Source of the DNA: Enterovibrio calviensis DSM 14347
GTDB taxonomy: Bacteria; Pseudomonadota; Gammaproteobacteria; Enterobacterales; Vibrionaceae
NCBI RefSeq assembly: GCF_000621165.1
Contig: NZ_JHZA01000023.1
Coordinates: forward strand, 1-64,000
Reading direction: 5' to 3'
Length of the DNA: 64,000 bases
The notes under the pieces are model-generated. The model did not search any database. It had not been told where the DNA came from and saw only the letters and a list, made by a program, of their open reading frames with translations. Position numbers and translations under genes: made by a program. Below, in pieces: positions 30,338 through 39,776 of this stretch (the first letter of the stretch is position 1; each line of letters opens with the position of its first letter).

Positions 30338-30353
30338 ACGCAATCGATTGCTT
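30338..30353. promoter_or_regulatory. Candidate PurR operator upstream of purH
   Basis: ACGCAATCGATTGCTT agrees with the palindromic PurR consensus ACGCAAACGTTTGCGT at 13 of 16 positions. It lies in the divergent purH-zntR gap, close to a TAGAAT element that could be the purH -10. PurR control of purHD is established in E. coli; here it is inferred. Confidence 0.6.
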
Positions 30354-30388
30354 TTGTGGTTTTGTCACAGAATACGGAAGAACAATTC

Positions 30389-30799
30389 ATGAAGATGTTG
30401 CAGATTGGGCAGCTAGCTAAACGCGCGGGCGTATCAGGCGATACCTTGCGTTTCTACGAAAAAGTCGGACTCCTTCAGCCCGCATCACGCAGTGACAGTG
30501 GTTATCGGCTTTATGATGAAGATGCGGTATCGCGTATTCATTTTATTTTAAAAGCAAAACGTATCGGCCTTACCCTTGAAGAAATTCACGAGCTATTGGA
30601 TATTCGCCTTGAAGCGAGCCAACACAGTTGTGCGGAAGTCAAAGGTATCACTCAGAATAAACTCAACGAAATTGATCAGAAAATTGCGGAACTGACGCAA
30701 ATTCGGGTCGCGTTGAAAAAGCTCAATGATGCCTGCTGTGGGCATGTCGATGATGATGCCAGCCATTGCTCGATACTTGAAGCGCTGGCGGATGGTTAG
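30389..30799 (+). CDS. zntR: ZntR, zinc-responsive MerR-family regulator
   Basis: 136 residues. MerR-type activator that in E. coli turns on zinc exporter zntA. The N-terminal winged HTH (IGQLAKRAGVSGDTLRFYEK) is followed by the dimerisation helix. Metal ligands expected for ZntR are present: C81, C116, C117 with H119, and H126 with C127. The frame is open from 30335, but ATG 30389 gives the proper family start with GGAAG as SD. zntA is not in the window. It is divergent from purH. Confidence 0.92.
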   Translation: MKMLQIGQLAKRAGVSGDTLRFYEKVGLLQPASRSDSGYRLYDEDAVSRIHFILKAKRIGLTLEEIHELLDIRLEASQHSCAEVKGITQNKLNEIDQKIAELTQIRVALKKLNDACCGHVDDDASHCSILEALADG

Positions 30800-30813
30800 C
30801 CGATTGAGACAAC

Positions 30814-30847
30814 AAAAAAGCGAGCGCAAACGGCTCGCTTTGTTTTT
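30814..30847. terminator. Bidirectional terminator between zntR and tpx
   Basis: AAAGCGAGC (30817-30825) pairs with GCTCGCTTT (30833-30841) and both sides carry A or T runs. Confidence 0.9.
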
Positions 30848-30864
30848 TATGCATTAAGTCAGAG

Positions 30865-31368
30865 TTACGCTGACAAGGCCGCGAGCGCAGCGTCGTAGTT
30901 TGGCTCATCGCCCAATTCGCCGACAAGCTCAACGTAGGTCACAACACCACCTTCATTCAATACCACCACGGCACGCGCGGCTAGGTCACGCAGGGGACCT
31001 TCTGCAATCAATAGACCATAGTCTTTCAAAAATGCAGGGCTACGAAACGTCGAAGCATGCTGAACGTTGTTAAGGCCTTCCAATTCGCAAAAACGGCTGA
31101 CAGCAAATGGCAGATCCGCAGAGACGCACACCACTTTGGTATTGCTGGTCGATGCCGCTTTTTCATTGAATGCACGCACACTGCTCGCACAGGTTGGCGT
31201 ATCAATGCTTGGGAAAATGTTAAGAACCACTTTGTTGCCGCGCAGGCTTTCTAGTGTGAGATCAGACAGATCGCCTGCAGTCAGCGAGAAGTCAGGAGCC
31301 GGAGCACCTGCCGCAGGAAGTGAACCAGAAAGTGGAAGTGGCTGTCCGTGAAAGGTAACTTGTGACAT
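30865..31368 (-). CDS. tpx: Thiol peroxidase Tpx
   Basis: 167 residues, the standard length. It is a peroxiredoxin that reduces lipid and other peroxides with thioredoxin. The peroxidatic C60 is in the TPTCASS motif and the resolving C94 in SRFCELE, which match the atypical 2-Cys Tpx family. ATG 31368 (MSQVTFHGQPLPLSG) with AAGGAACC upstream is chosen over a 16-residue extension. It has the family's initial beta-hairpin sequence. It is transcribed alone. Confidence 0.97.
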   Translation of the reverse strand: MSQVTFHGQPLPLSGSLPAAGAPAPDFSLTAGDLSDLTLESLRGNKVVLNIFPSIDTPTCASSVRAFNEKAASTSNTKVVCVSADLPFAVSRFCELEGLNNVQHASTFRSPAFLKDYGLLIAEGPLRDLAARAVVVLNEGGVVTYVELVGELGDEPNYDAALAALSA

Positions 31369-31624
31369 TGTGGGTTCCTTGTAAATGAATACGCGTTCGA
31401 TTGGTAAGTCTGGCACATGCTAGCGATATCAAGTGTATAAAATACGTGATACGGGCTAAGACTCTGATTTGGTTCTCTTCGTCACGAGACTAAATAGTGT
31501 TTGGGAACGCAAAAAGAGTGTGGTAGCGTCAGGGAAACTGAATGGATACGTACCCCTAATAGCGCGCAGTGACAAACACATTTTGCCATCGCATGGGTAC
31601 ATCACAAGTGAATAAAGGACAAAG

Positions 31625-31903
31625 ATGTTAAAGGTAAACGAATATTTTGATGGTGGCGTAAAGTCCATCAGCTTTGAAAACAAAGGCCCATTGAGCGTAG
31701 GCGTCATGGAAGCAGGCGAATACACGTTTGGCACCGCGGCACCAGAGCGTATGAAAGTGATCAAAGGTGAGCTAACGGTTAAGCTGCCGGGTCATATCGA
31801 ATGGGAAACCTTCGGCGCAGGTGATGACTTTGAAGTCCCTGGTGAGTCTTCTTTCCTAGTGAAAGTTGAACAAACCACCGCGTACCTGTGTGAGTACCTG
31901 TAA
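31625..31903 (+). CDS. ppnP: Pyrimidine/purine nucleoside phosphorylase PpnP
   Basis: 92 residues, a small cupin-fold protein formerly DUF1255 (YaiE). The E. coli member phosphorolyses several nucleosides to base and ribose-1-phosphate. Conserved parts are [20 protein letters not shown] and [16 protein letters not shown]. Good SD AAAGGACAAAG. It stands alone, ended by a bidirectional terminator. Confidence 0.93.
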   Translation: MLKVNEYFDGGVKSISFENKGPLSVGVMEAGEYTFGTAAPERMKVIKGELTVKLPGHIEWETFGAGDDFEVPGESSFLVKVEQTTAYLCEYL

Positions 31904-31937
31904 TTGGTGAATACCTAAATTTGTTAGGTGTCAGCAT

Positions 31938-31966
31938 TTAAAAAGCGCCATGATTGGCGCTTTTTT
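31938..31966. terminator. Bidirectional terminator after ppnP
   Basis: AAAAGCGCCA (31941-31950), loop TGAT, TGGCGCTTTT, then two more T. It also serves the glycosyltransferase on the minus strand. Confidence 0.92.
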
Positions 31967-32013
31967 GTTGTTTGCGAGCAGGGTGTTTGCCACTGAATGT
32001 TTTAGAAAGGCGG

Positions 32014-33177
32014 CTAAAGCCCTCGCAAATAGATTTCTTCCAGCTTGTCTGCGTGTCCTAGCATCGAAAAGTGCTCTAAGGCGCGTAAATAACCCTCTTG
32101 CGCGTTTTTCTTTATGAGCGCCGGATTCTCCAAATATTGCTTCAAACCCGCGGCAATAGAGTGCGGATCTTGAGGCGTACAATACACGCCCATTTCTTCC
32201 AATATCTCAGGCAGTGCCCCAGTGTTGGATGCCACAATCGCACAATGCTGCGCCATGGCTTCAATGGCGGTCAAGCCAAATGCTTCGTTCCAGTAAGGCA
32301 GGCAAACCACCTGAATCTCTTCAAGCAAGGCTGGTACATTCTTGCGATAGCCTGCAAGGTGCACTCTATCTGCAAACGCTGAGGACTTAGCTTTCTCTTG
32401 CAGCTTGTTAGAGAAATCGTCATCTGCGCCTTCATCAGGGTTAAGTCCACCAATCAATACCAAGTGCGTGTTAGGGTAATCTGCCGCAATTAATTCAAAC
32501 CCTGCCAGTAAATCAGCCTGACCTTTTCCATCACAGATACGACCGACGGAACCGATAAAAGTGGTGTCGTGGGGAAGGCCGAACTCGTCCGCTAAAAGGT
32601 GAGGGCGGTTTTCTTCAGTGAAGGTTTTCTTTTCAATGTAGGTACCAAGCCACAGTCGTTCGATTTTGCTTTCAGCGACAGGCAGTGCCTTTATATTGCG
32701 CTGATAGGTTTCGTTGCTGATCGAAAGCACCTGATCGACATGACCATACACCCAGCGGTGGTAGTAGTCTTTTTTCGGACGCTTAACGCCCATGTGCTCG
32801 GTGAACAGAGTGTATCGGCGGGTCAGAAGACTGAGCAACGCGGAGATCAAGATATCGCCCGACTTGTGGCAATGAACGATCTGCACATTGTTGGCCTTGA
32901 GCCATTTGTTGAGTTTGACAAGCGTCGCGCCAAACAAGGCTGATTTTTTCGGCACGGTAAAGACATCCATGCCTGCTTCTTTCATCGCATTGGCTACACG
33001 GGAGCTTTCTGACGCCAGCCCGAACACGCGATAGCCTTTGTCGATGAACTCTTTGCCCATGCGAGAGGGATACATCTCAAGGCCGCCCCAGCCAGTAGAA
33101 AGACAGATATGTAAGATGGCGGGTTTATCTTGGTTGCTCATCTTTTGGATGTCGCTGGTGGCGTTGGTGTGCCCCAT
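32014..33177 (-). CDS. Glycosyltransferase family 4 protein
   Basis: 387 residues, GT-B fold, GT4-like. The N-terminal domain has ICLSTGWGGLEMYP, the usual glycine-rich acceptor-side loop, and the C-terminal domain has FIGSVGRICDGKGQADLL and the nucleotide-sugar motif YWNEAFGLTAIEAMA with the E-X7-E pattern. It probably adds a sugar to LPS or another envelope glycan, but no polysaccharide genes adjoin it, so the substrate is open. ATG 33177 has a GGAGAGACACA SD; a longer frame from 33240 lacks one. Confidence 0.85.
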   Translation of the reverse strand: MGHTNATSDIQKMSNQDKPAILHICLSTGWGGLEMYPSRMGKEFIDKGYRVFGLASESSRVANAMKEAGMDVFTVPKKSALFGATLVKLNKWLKANNVQIVHCHKSGDILISALLSLLTRRYTLFTEHMGVKRPKKDYYHRWVYGHVDQVLSISNETYQRNIKALPVAESKIERLWLGTYIEKKTFTEENRPHLLADEFGLPHDTTFIGSVGRICDGKGQADLLAGFELIAADYPNTHLVLIGGLNPDEGADDDFSNKLQEKAKSSAFADRVHLAGYRKNVPALLEEIQVVCLPYWNEAFGLTAIEAMAQHCAIVASNTGALPEILEEMGVYCTPQDPHSIAAGLKQYLENPALIKKNAQEGYLRALEHFSMLGHADKLEEIYLRGL

Positions 33178-33329
33178 TGTGTCTCTCCAGTCATGCGTTA
33201 GGCTGAACGATTTTAGGGGGAGATTATATACCCAAACCACGTCAAAAATCAGGGATTAGCGTTTCTCAGCACGTTCAATGATAAGCGAAAAATCGAAGGG
33301 GACGGTTTTGTTGATGATCAGAAACAACA

Positions 33330-33356
33330 AAGGCCAAGCTATATAAGCTTGGCCTT
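33330..33356 (-). terminator. Terminator after fis
   Basis: AAGGCCAAGCT pairs with AGCTTGGCCTT around a 5-base loop; on the minus strand TTGTTGTTTC follows. It ends the dusB-fis operon. Confidence 0.8.
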
Positions 33357-33385
33357 CGTTTTAAAACTGTTTATAGGGCTTGAAC

Positions 33386-33682
33386 TTAGTTCATGCCGTA
33401 TTTTTTCAGTTTCTTACGCAGAGTACCGCGGTTGATACCCATCATGGTTGCAGCGCGGGTTTGGTTACCGCGAGTGTACTGCATGATGGTGTCTAGCAGT
33501 GGTTGCTCAACTTCTGCCAGTACCAGCTCGTACAGGTCGTTGACTTCCTGCCCATTCAACTGCGCTAGGTAGTTTTTCAGGGAGGCTTTTACTGAGTCAC
33601 GCAGTGGCTTCTGGGTGATTTGATCTTGTGAAGTCACAGTAGTCACTGTCAATGCTTCTGAAGTCAGGTTTTGTTCGAACAT
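33386..33682 (-). CDS. fis: Fis, nucleoid-associated regulator
   Basis: 98 residues, same as E. coli Fis. It binds and bends DNA at rRNA promoters and recombination enhancers. The N-terminal beta-hairpin arm begins [15 protein letters not shown]; the C-terminal HTH is [20 protein letters not shown], and the protein ends KKYGMN. It is 23 bases downstream of dusB, the conserved dusB-fis operon, and it is expected to be controlled by the GC-discriminator promoter upstream of dusB. Confidence 0.98.
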   Translation of the reverse strand: MFEQNLTSEALTVTTVTSQDQITQKPLRDSVKASLKNYLAQLNGQEVNDLYELVLAEVEQPLLDTIMQYTRGNQTRAATMMGINRGTLRKKLKKYGMN

Positions 33683-33705
33683 ACTCTGTCAGCTCTTCTC
33701 GTATT

Positions 33706-34671
33706 TTATGCAACGTTTACGAAATAATCTTGCAGCGCATCGATCTGCTGGTTAGCGTCTTCGATTGCGTTGAAAGTCCGGCGAAAATCGCCAATTACGT
33801 CATGTTCTTTTAGGTACCATCCCACGTGTTTACGTGCGATACGCAGCCCTTTGAGTTCACCATAAAATTGGTGGAGCTCTTGAACATGACCTAACAAAAT
33901 TGCTTTTACTTCTTCCATTGGCGGAGCAGCAAGCTCTTCACCAGTGTCGAGGTAGTGTTGGATTTCTCGGAAAATCCATGGACGCCCCTGTGCCGGGCGA
34001 CCGATCATTAAAGCGTCTGCGCCTGTATACTCCAACACATGTTTCGCTTTCTGAGGGGTATCAATATCTCCGTTGGCGATAACGGGAATAGAAATAGCCT
34101 CTTTAACGGCACGAATGCTGTCGTACTCAGCTTCTCCTTTATACATACAAGCGCGTGTTCGACCGTGTAGGGCCAACGCTTGAATGCCGCAGTCTTCCGC
34201 CAGTTTGGCAATCTGGAGACAATTCTTGTTCTCCGGATCCCATCCTGTCCGTGTTTTCAAGGTGACGGGAACGTCAACCGCTGAAACCACTGCTTTTAGG
34301 ATTTGCTCAATGATGTCAGGTCGGGTCAGCAATGCTGAACCAGCCAGTTTCTTATTGACCTTTTTTGCCGGGCAGCCCATGTTGATATCGACGATTTGCG
34401 CGCCATTCTCAACACAGTAACGTGCGGCATCTGCCATCAACGTCGGTTCTGCACCTGCAATCTGAACAGAACGAATCCCTTTTTCATCGAGATGAACCAT
34501 CCTGTTCATCGATTTAGCGGTTCGCCACATCGCTGGATTGGAAGACATCATTTCACTGACAGCCATGCCTGCGCCGTGGCTAAGGCAAAGCTCGCGAAAT
34601 GGCCTATCTGTTACGCCAGCCATGGGCGCAACGATAAGGGTGTTTTCCAGCTTGTATGGTCCAATTTGCAA
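33706..34671 (-). CDS. dusB: tRNA-dihydrouridine synthase B
   Basis: 321 residues from a TTG start at 34671. It reduces uridine to dihydrouridine in tRNA with FMN. The family pattern VAPMAGVTDRPFRELC is near the start, the catalytic Cys is in NMGCPAKKVNKKLAG, and ANGDIDTPQKA binds the flavin phosphate. ATGs further up at 34704, 34713 and 34737 keep the frame open, but they lie inside or upstream of the putative promoter. The TTG has a good SD, AGAAGG, seven bases before it and gives QIGPYKLENTLIV, which aligns with the start of E. coli DusB (321 residues). Confidence 0.93.
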   Translation of the reverse strand: MQIGPYKLENTLIVAPMAGVTDRPFRELCLSHGAGMAVSEMMSSNPAMWRTAKSMNRMVHLDEKGIRSVQIAGAEPTLMADAARYCVENGAQIVDINMGCPAKKVNKKLAGSALLTRPDIIEQILKAVVSAVDVPVTLKTRTGWDPENKNCLQIAKLAEDCGIQALALHGRTRACMYKGEAEYDSIRAVKEAISIPVIANGDIDTPQKAKHVLEYTGADALMIGRPAQGRPWIFREIQHYLDTGEELAAPPMEEVKAILLGHVQELHQFYGELKGLRIARKHVGWYLKEHDVIGDFRRTFNAIEDANQQIDALQDYFVNVA

Positions 34672-34702
34672 GGTATTACCTTCTAACTCAGCAAGGGCGC
34701 GC

Positions 34703-34730
34703 ATTTTACGCATTTTTTCCCGCGCTGAAA
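34703..34730 (-). promoter_or_regulatory. Candidate dusB-fis promoter
   Basis: On the minus strand TTTCAG (34725-34730), 16 bases, then TAAAAT (34703-34708) and a GC-rich discriminator GCGCGCCC, the hallmark of growth-rate and stringent control at fis promoters in E. coli. TSS near 34696 would give a leader of about 25 bases to the TTG of dusB. Confidence 0.5.
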
Positions 34731-34818
34731 AGGCCAATATTTGAGCGTTCTGTATTGATTTTCTAAAAAGTCAGTGAATTCAAATTTTTAGTACAAAATT
34801 TGTTCAATTATCACTGGG

Positions 34819-35703
34819 TTAGGCTTTCTGGCCCGTAATACGACACCATTCTTCTTTCACAATGATGTCATCAACGGTCAGTTCGTCGCGATAACAATCG
34901 GCAACAGACTCTGCTTGCGCCTCGAGAACACCTGACATCGCCAATTTACCGTTTGGCATCATCAGGCTTTTGATCACAGGAGATAGCTCGCGAAGTGGGC
35001 CTGCAAGAATGTTTGCAACCACGATTTCCGCTTGCAGGTTTTCTGGCTGATCTTTTGGCAAGTAAAGCTCAAGACGATCATCCACGCCATTGCGCTCTGC
35101 GTTGGCTTTTGAAGCTTGCAGTGCTTGTGGGTCGATATCGATACCGATCACTTTCTCTGCGCCTAACAGCAAGGCGGCTAGGGAAAGGATGCCTGAACCA
35201 CAACCGAAATCGATCACGGTTTTACCATTAAGGTCGAGACCGTCTAGCCACTCTAAGCAAAGAGAGGTGGTTGGGTGTGTGCCAGTACCAAACGCAAGGC
35301 CAGGATCCAGCATGATGTTCACGGCATCAGGATCGGGTGCGTCGCACCAGCTTGGGCAAACCCATAGGCGCTGACCAAAACGCATTGGCTTGAAGTTATC
35401 CATCCAAGCACGTTCCCAATCTTTGTCTTCCAATTGTTCGATTTTATGTGCGAAACCTTCAACAAGCAGCGGGCTTGCTTTCAGTATGCTCATCACCGCA
35501 TCCATGTCAGTTTCTGCATCGTAAAGTGCCACGATGTCTGTTTCACCCCACAGGCGGGTTTCACCTGGCATAGGTTCGAAGACAGGTGTGTCTTTAGCAT
35601 CAAGGAAAGTCACTGACAGGGCACCTGCGTCGTCCATCAGCATATCGCCGATTGGTTCTGCGGTTTCCGCTGTTGCGTTCAGTTTGATTTGAATCCAAGG
35701 CAT
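34819..35703 (-). CDS. prmA: Ribosomal protein L11 methyltransferase
   Basis: 294 residues. It trimethylates ribosomal protein L11, whose gene rplK is also in this window. It begins [19 protein letters not shown]. The SAM-binding domain (about 155-260) shows [20 protein letters not shown], then [10 protein letters not shown] and the NILAGPL motif. It lies between panF and dusB as in enterics. A gap of about 80 bases with a possible promoter separates it from dusB. Confidence 0.97.
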   Translation of the reverse strand: MPWIQIKLNATAETAEPIGDMLMDDAGALSVTFLDAKDTPVFEPMPGETRLWGETDIVALYDAETDMDAVMSILKASPLLVEGFAHKIEQLEDKDWERAWMDNFKPMRFGQRLWVCPSWCDAPDPDAVNIMLDPGLAFGTGTHPTTSLCLEWLDGLDLNGKTVIDFGCGSGILSLAALLLGAEKVIGIDIDPQALQASKANAERNGVDDRLELYLPKDQPENLQAEIVVANILAGPLRELSPVIKSLMMPNGKLAMSGVLEAQAESVADCYRDELTVDDIIVKEEWCRITGQKA

Positions 35704-35808
35704 GGTTAATTCACTTTTTTCGTTTCACTACGGTTTTAGGGGGCGGAGTCTAGCATAAAAAGTAGTCAGCTCGCATAGGCACGTAGAAGCGTATGAGTGA
35801 GAAAATGT

Positions 35809-35835
35809 AAAAAAACGGACAGCCAAGGCTGTCCG
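35809..35835 (-). terminator. Terminator after panF
   Basis: On the minus strand CGGACAG pairs with CTGTCCG around CCTTGG, followed by seven T. It separates yhdT-panF from prmA. Confidence 0.88.
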
Positions 35836-35855
35836 AGAGTCTAGTGAGATAAGTA

Positions 35856-37313
35856 TTAAGCGTTTGCGACGGGTTGGCGGCGAAGGTGCTGGAATGTGCT
35901 GACGGTAATGAATGCCACAAGGCTGATACTCAAGGCCGGTACAATGGCATGAATGCCACTCATATCGGGCTTGAAGGTCGACAACGCAGCGTAGCTACCT
36001 AGCCCCGTGAGCATGGAAGCCATCGCACCTGCGGCAGTGGCCTTCTTCCAGTACAAACCCAAAACAAGAGGCCAAAGGAACACTGCTTGCATACCACCGA
36101 ACGCCAATAAATTGAGCCAGATAATCATGTCGGGGGGATTGGTGGCAGCAACAAACACCAGCAGTGAGAAAATGCCCGTTACCCAAAGAGAGAGTGTCGG
36201 CAGCTTTCTTTCGATTTCAGGCTGGCGTTCGGCATTGGGGTTGATGTAGTTCAGGTACAAATCTTTCAGCAGCGTCGCGGATGCCTGAATCAATTGTGAA
36301 TCGATGGTCGACATAATTGCTGCCATCGGCCCTGCAAGGAACACACCGGCAACCACAGGAGGAAGCACGGTCATCATCAACGTGGGCATGATCTGATCGG
36401 GATTGGCGATATCCGGCACGATGGCGCGGCCTAATGCGCCTGCTAAATGCATCCCCAGCATTAAAAAGGCTACCATCGCGGTACTCACCACCATGCCTTT
36501 GTGCAGCGAGCCACTCGATTTATACGACATACAACGCACCGCTGCGTGTGGCAGGCCAATCACACCGAAACACACTAAGACCCAAAAACTGAGCATGAAT
36601 GGCTGTGAGAGGAATTCATCGGGGCCATAAGGCGTGATCAATGCAGGATCGATAGCATGAAGGTCAGTCATCATTTCACCGATGCTTCCGCCTGCATGCA
36701 CGATGCCAACCAGCAGCGCGATGGTGCCAATGATCATCATGATGCCTTGCAGGGTATCGGTCATCACTACCGCACGGAACCCACCAATGGTGGTGTATAT
36801 ACCAACGGTCAGAGCAAACAGCATCAATCCATGCATGTAAGAAAGGCCAGTGACCGTTTGGAGTAAACGGGCGCCGCCAACAAACTGGACCACCATGGTG
36901 CCGAAGAATGCGAGTAGTAGAGCCAGTGAGGCAAAAACGACAACAGCACGATTTTTGTATCGCGCATAGAGCATGTCATTCAGTGTCAGCGCGTTGTGAC
37001 GGCGAGATTCGATGGCGAACTTTTTGCCAAGCACACCCAAAGTGAGCCAAGCGGCGGGTAGCTGGATCATCGCCAGTAACACCCAACCTAACCCCATTTT
37101 GTAAGCCGCGCCGGGGCCACCAATAAATGAACTGGCGCTGGCGTAAGTGGCCGCTAAGGTCATGGCGAGGACAAAACCGCCCATGCTGCGGTTACCGAGC
37201 AGGTATTCGTTCAAAAAGCCTTGGCTCTTTTTGCCTTCTCGGCGTGAGTAAATCGCCAATGCAAACACGGCCACCAAATACAACGCCATGGGAATGAGTA
37301 ACTGGCTATTCAT
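35856..37313 (-). CDS. panF: Sodium/pantothenate symporter
   Basis: 485 residues, same as E. coli PanF. It is an SSS-family (SLC5) transporter that takes up pantothenate with Na+. Hydrophobic segments span the whole protein, about 13 in number. Family features include SFIGGPGAAYKMGLGWVLLA in TM2 to TM3 and the sodium-symporter GIYTTIGGFRAVVMTDTLQG signature. ATG 37313 has AGGACACCACCA upstream and overlaps the yhdT stop by 8 bases, so the two are translationally coupled. Confidence 0.95.
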   Translation of the reverse strand: MNSQLLIPMALYLVAVFALAIYSRREGKKSQGFLNEYLLGNRSMGGFVLAMTLAATYASASSFIGGPGAAYKMGLGWVLLAMIQLPAAWLTLGVLGKKFAIESRRHNALTLNDMLYARYKNRAVVVFASLALLLAFFGTMVVQFVGGARLLQTVTGLSYMHGLMLFALTVGIYTTIGGFRAVVMTDTLQGIMMIIGTIALLVGIVHAGGSIGEMMTDLHAIDPALITPYGPDEFLSQPFMLSFWVLVCFGVIGLPHAAVRCMSYKSSGSLHKGMVVSTAMVAFLMLGMHLAGALGRAIVPDIANPDQIMPTLMMTVLPPVVAGVFLAGPMAAIMSTIDSQLIQASATLLKDLYLNYINPNAERQPEIERKLPTLSLWVTGIFSLLVFVAATNPPDMIIWLNLLAFGGMQAVFLWPLVLGLYWKKATAAGAMASMLTGLGSYAALSTFKPDMSGIHAIVPALSISLVAFITVSTFQHLRRQPVANA

Positions 37314-37587
37314 TGGTGGTGTCCTGTTCGATATCGAGAGGCATATCTTTGTAGAGGTACTTCACCATTAAGGCGCACAGTACGGTAAAGAGCAAAGGGC
37401 CGATAACACATGCCATGAGAAACCAAAGTGGCATGCCGAAATACAGCGTTGGAAGTGTTTGTTCAATGCCTTCAGGGGCAAGTCCATAGGCGGAGGCATA
37501 CCACCAAACAAAGTAAGCAATGGCGAGCGCAATAGCCCATTTCGCTTCTTTGTGCGCTTGGCGGTATCGGCTGCTAAGTGTCTTCAT
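37306..37587 (-). CDS. yhdT: YhdT, DUF997 membrane protein
   Basis: 93 residues with two hydrophobic segments (about 18-38 and 50-78). The DUF997 family is always next to panF and is thought to assist the symporter, but this is unproven. The motif AIALAIAYFVWWYASAYG is typical. SD TGGAGACGTCTT. It is the first gene of the yhdT-panF pair, with a possible PurR-like site 146 bases upstream. Confidence 0.9.
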   Translation of the reverse strand: MKTLSSRYRQAHKEAKWAIALAIAYFVWWYASAYGLAPEGIEQTLPTLYFGMPLWFLMACVIGPLLFTVLCALMVKYLYKDMPLDIEQDTTNE

Positions 37588-37916
37588 AAGACGTCTCCAA
37601 AACAGAAACGGCGGTACCCCGAGTCTGTTTGCAACAATACGGTGTTAAGAAAAGGGGCACATTGTACTCCCAATCCCTTGTCAGGTGCAGGGGTTAAGAT
37701 GCGTGTCTGTTTTTCTCAAACAAGTCGCAGCCAGAAACGTTTGCGGGGTGAATATTTTGGTGCCGAGTAATGGCTAAAGGGAATGCTTAACTGCTAGGTC
37801 GAGGTCGAGGGGCGTGTGCAGTTGCTGTGCCTGTTCCTAAGCTAAGAAAGATACAAAAAGAAAAGGCTGCATTGCTGCAGCCTTTCGAGAGATTGGGCAA
37901 TCATCGCAACGCGTGA
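37588..37916. other. Gap between accC and yhdT
   Basis: 329 bases with no convincing ORF. The left edge holds the accBC terminator (37855-37885). A PurR-half-like AAACGTTTGCGG (37735-37746) and a GAGGTCGAGG duplication near 37799-37811 are the only motifs that stand out. The yhdT-panF promoter should lie near 37600-37680 but I cannot place it. Confidence 0.5.
37855..37885 (-). terminator. Terminator after accBC
   Basis: On the minus strand AAAGGCTGC pairs with GCAGCCTTT around a 6-base loop and is followed by TTCTTTTTG. Confidence 0.85.
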
Positions 37917-39263
37917 TTACTTATGGATACCCAATTTCTTTTCCAGATAGTGGATGTTCGCGCCACCGTGCTGGAAGTTTTCATCTTTCATGATTTCCAA
38001 CTGAAGCGGGATATTGGTCTTGATGCCGTCGATGATGGTTTCACTCAATGCATTACGCATACGAGCGATGGCAACATCGCGGTTTTCACCGAAACAAATC
38101 AGCTTACCAATCATTGAGTCGTAGTGTGGAGGCACGGTGTAGCCAGAGTACACGTGTGACTCCCAACGCACACCCATACCGCCAGGTGCGTGGAAACGAT
38201 CAATCTTACCTGGGCTAGGTAGGAAGCGTACTGGGTCTTCTGCATTGATACGACATTCAATGGCATGGCCACGAATAACGATATCATCTTGCGTGAACGA
38301 CAGCGGCTGGCCTGCTGCAATGCGCAGTTGTTCTTTGATCAAGTCAACGCCAGTAACCATTTCAGTGACTGGGTGCTCAACCTGAATACGGGTGTTCATT
38401 TCAATGAAGTAGAACTCGCCGTTTTCATACAAGAATTCAAATGTACCCGCGCCGCGGTAACCAATTTCAATACATGCACGGCAGCAACGCTCACCGATAT
38501 AACGACGCATTTCAGCGGTGATACCTGGTGCAGGCGCTTCTTCCACCACTTTCTGGTGACGACGCTGCATTGAACAGTCACGCTCACCAAGGTGAATAGC
38601 ACCACCTTGACCATCAGCCAATACTTGCACTTCAATGTGACGAGGGTTTTCTAGGAATTTCTCCATGTAAACCACGTCGTTGTTGAACGCTGCTTTGGCT
38701 TCTGCGCGAGTCATCGCGATTGATTCAATCAGTTCAGCTTCTGAGCGAACGACGCGCATACCACGACCGCCGCCACCACCAGATGCTTTGATGATCACTG
38801 GGTAGCCAATGCGCTTGGCAAAGGCTTTGTTCTTCGATTCGTCGTTGTCCAACGGGCCATCTGAACCCGGTACACATGGAACGCCCGCTTTTTTCATCGC
38901 ATTGATGGCTGCAACTTTGTCGCCCATGATGCGAATGGTTTCAGCGCGAGGGCCAACGAAGATAAAGCCAGATTGCTCGACTTGTTCTGCGAAATCCGCA
39001 TTCTCAGACAGGAAACCGTAGCCTGGGTGGATAGCCACAGCGCCAGTGACTTCTGCTGCACTGATGATGCGCGGAATATTCAGGTAACTTTCAACACTTG
39101 ATGCAGGGCCGATACAAATCGACTCGTCTGCCAGCAACACGTGCTTCAGATCGCGGTCAGCGGTAGAGTGAACGGCAACGGTTTTGATGCCAAGCTCTTT
39201 ACATGCACGCAGGATACGAAGCGCGATCTCACCGCGGTTAGCGATGACAATTTTATCTAACAT
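37917..39263 (-). CDS. accC: Biotin carboxylase subunit of acetyl-CoA carboxylase
   Basis: 448 residues, standard length. It carboxylates biotin on AccB with ATP and bicarbonate, the first step of fatty-acid synthesis. It begins [20 protein letters not shown]. The ATP-grasp loop [10 protein letters not shown] and the active-site region [16 protein letters not shown] and [13 protein letters not shown] are clear. It starts 12 bases after accB. Confidence 0.98.
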   Translation of the reverse strand: MLDKIVIANRGEIALRILRACKELGIKTVAVHSTADRDLKHVLLADESICIGPASSVESYLNIPRIISAAEVTGAVAIHPGYGFLSENADFAEQVEQSGFIFVGPRAETIRIMGDKVAAINAMKKAGVPCVPGSDGPLDNDESKNKAFAKRIGYPVIIKASGGGGGRGMRVVRSEAELIESIAMTRAEAKAAFNNDVVYMEKFLENPRHIEVQVLADGQGGAIHLGERDCSMQRRHQKVVEEAPAPGITAEMRRYIGERCCRACIEIGYRGAGTFEFLYENGEFYFIEMNTRIQVEHPVTEMVTGVDLIKEQLRIAAGQPLSFTQDDIVIRGHAIECRINAEDPVRFLPSPGKIDRFHAPGGMGVRWESHVYSGYTVPPHYDSMIGKLICFGENRDVAIARMRNALSETIIDGIKTNIPLQLEIMKDENFQHGGANIHYLEKKLGIHK

Positions 39264-39275
39264 AACTGTCCTCGA

Positions 39276-39749
39276 TTACTCGATGATGATCAGTGGCTCA
39301 TCAAACTCAACGATTTGGCCGTCTTGACACAAAATCGCTTTCACCACACCGGCTTTATCCGATTGGATCTGGTTCATCATTTTCATCGCTTCAACAATAC
39401 AAAGGGTATCGCCAACGTTGACTGATTGACCGACTTCAACAAACGAGCTCGCTTCTGGGCTTGGCGAACGGTAGAACGTACCTACCATTGGCGAAAGAAC
39501 TTTGTGGCCAGAGACTTCTGCTGGTGCAGCTTCAACTGGAGCTGCTACAGGAGCTGCTACAGGAGCCGCCGCCGCTGGTGCAGGTGCTACAGGTGCTTGA
39601 ACTGGCGCCGCTGCATATTGTACTGGAGCTGCAACAGGTGCAATTGCACGGCTGATGCGCACTGATTCTTCACCTTCTGAAATCTCTAGTTCAGCGATAC
39701 CTGATTCTTCAACCAGCTCAATCAGTTTCTTGATTTTACGAATATCCAT
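39276..39749 (-). CDS. accB: Biotin carboxyl carrier protein
   Basis: 157 residues. The C-terminal biotinyl domain has the biotinylation motif EAMKMM, with Lys as the acceptor. The N-terminal part begins [20 protein letters not shown], and a long Ala/Pro/Val-rich linker (about residues 38-78) with repeated APVAAPV units joins the two. A TTG six codons upstream would keep the frame, but ATG 39749 is the family start. It lies in the aroQ-accB-accC operon. Confidence 0.97.
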   Translation of the reverse strand: MDIRKIKKLIELVEESGIAELEISEGEESVRISRAIAPVAAPVQYAAAPVQAPVAPAPAAAAPVAAPVAAPVEAAPAEVSGHKVLSPMVGTFYRSPSPEASSFVEVGQSVNVGDTLCIVEAMKMMNQIQSDKAGVVKAILCQDGQIVEFDEPLIIIE

Positions 39750-39776
39750 GTTGTCTAGTCTCTTCAAAATTGTTGT

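Noticed and set aside
31456-31764. Minus-strand ORF opposite ppnP
   Set aside because: Overlaps ppnP in antisense and has no SD or recognisable sequence; a shadow frame.
37731-37746. PurR operator for yhdT-panF
   Set aside because: Only one half-site is good (12 of 16 overall) and PurR control of panF is not established; left as a note in the gap entry.
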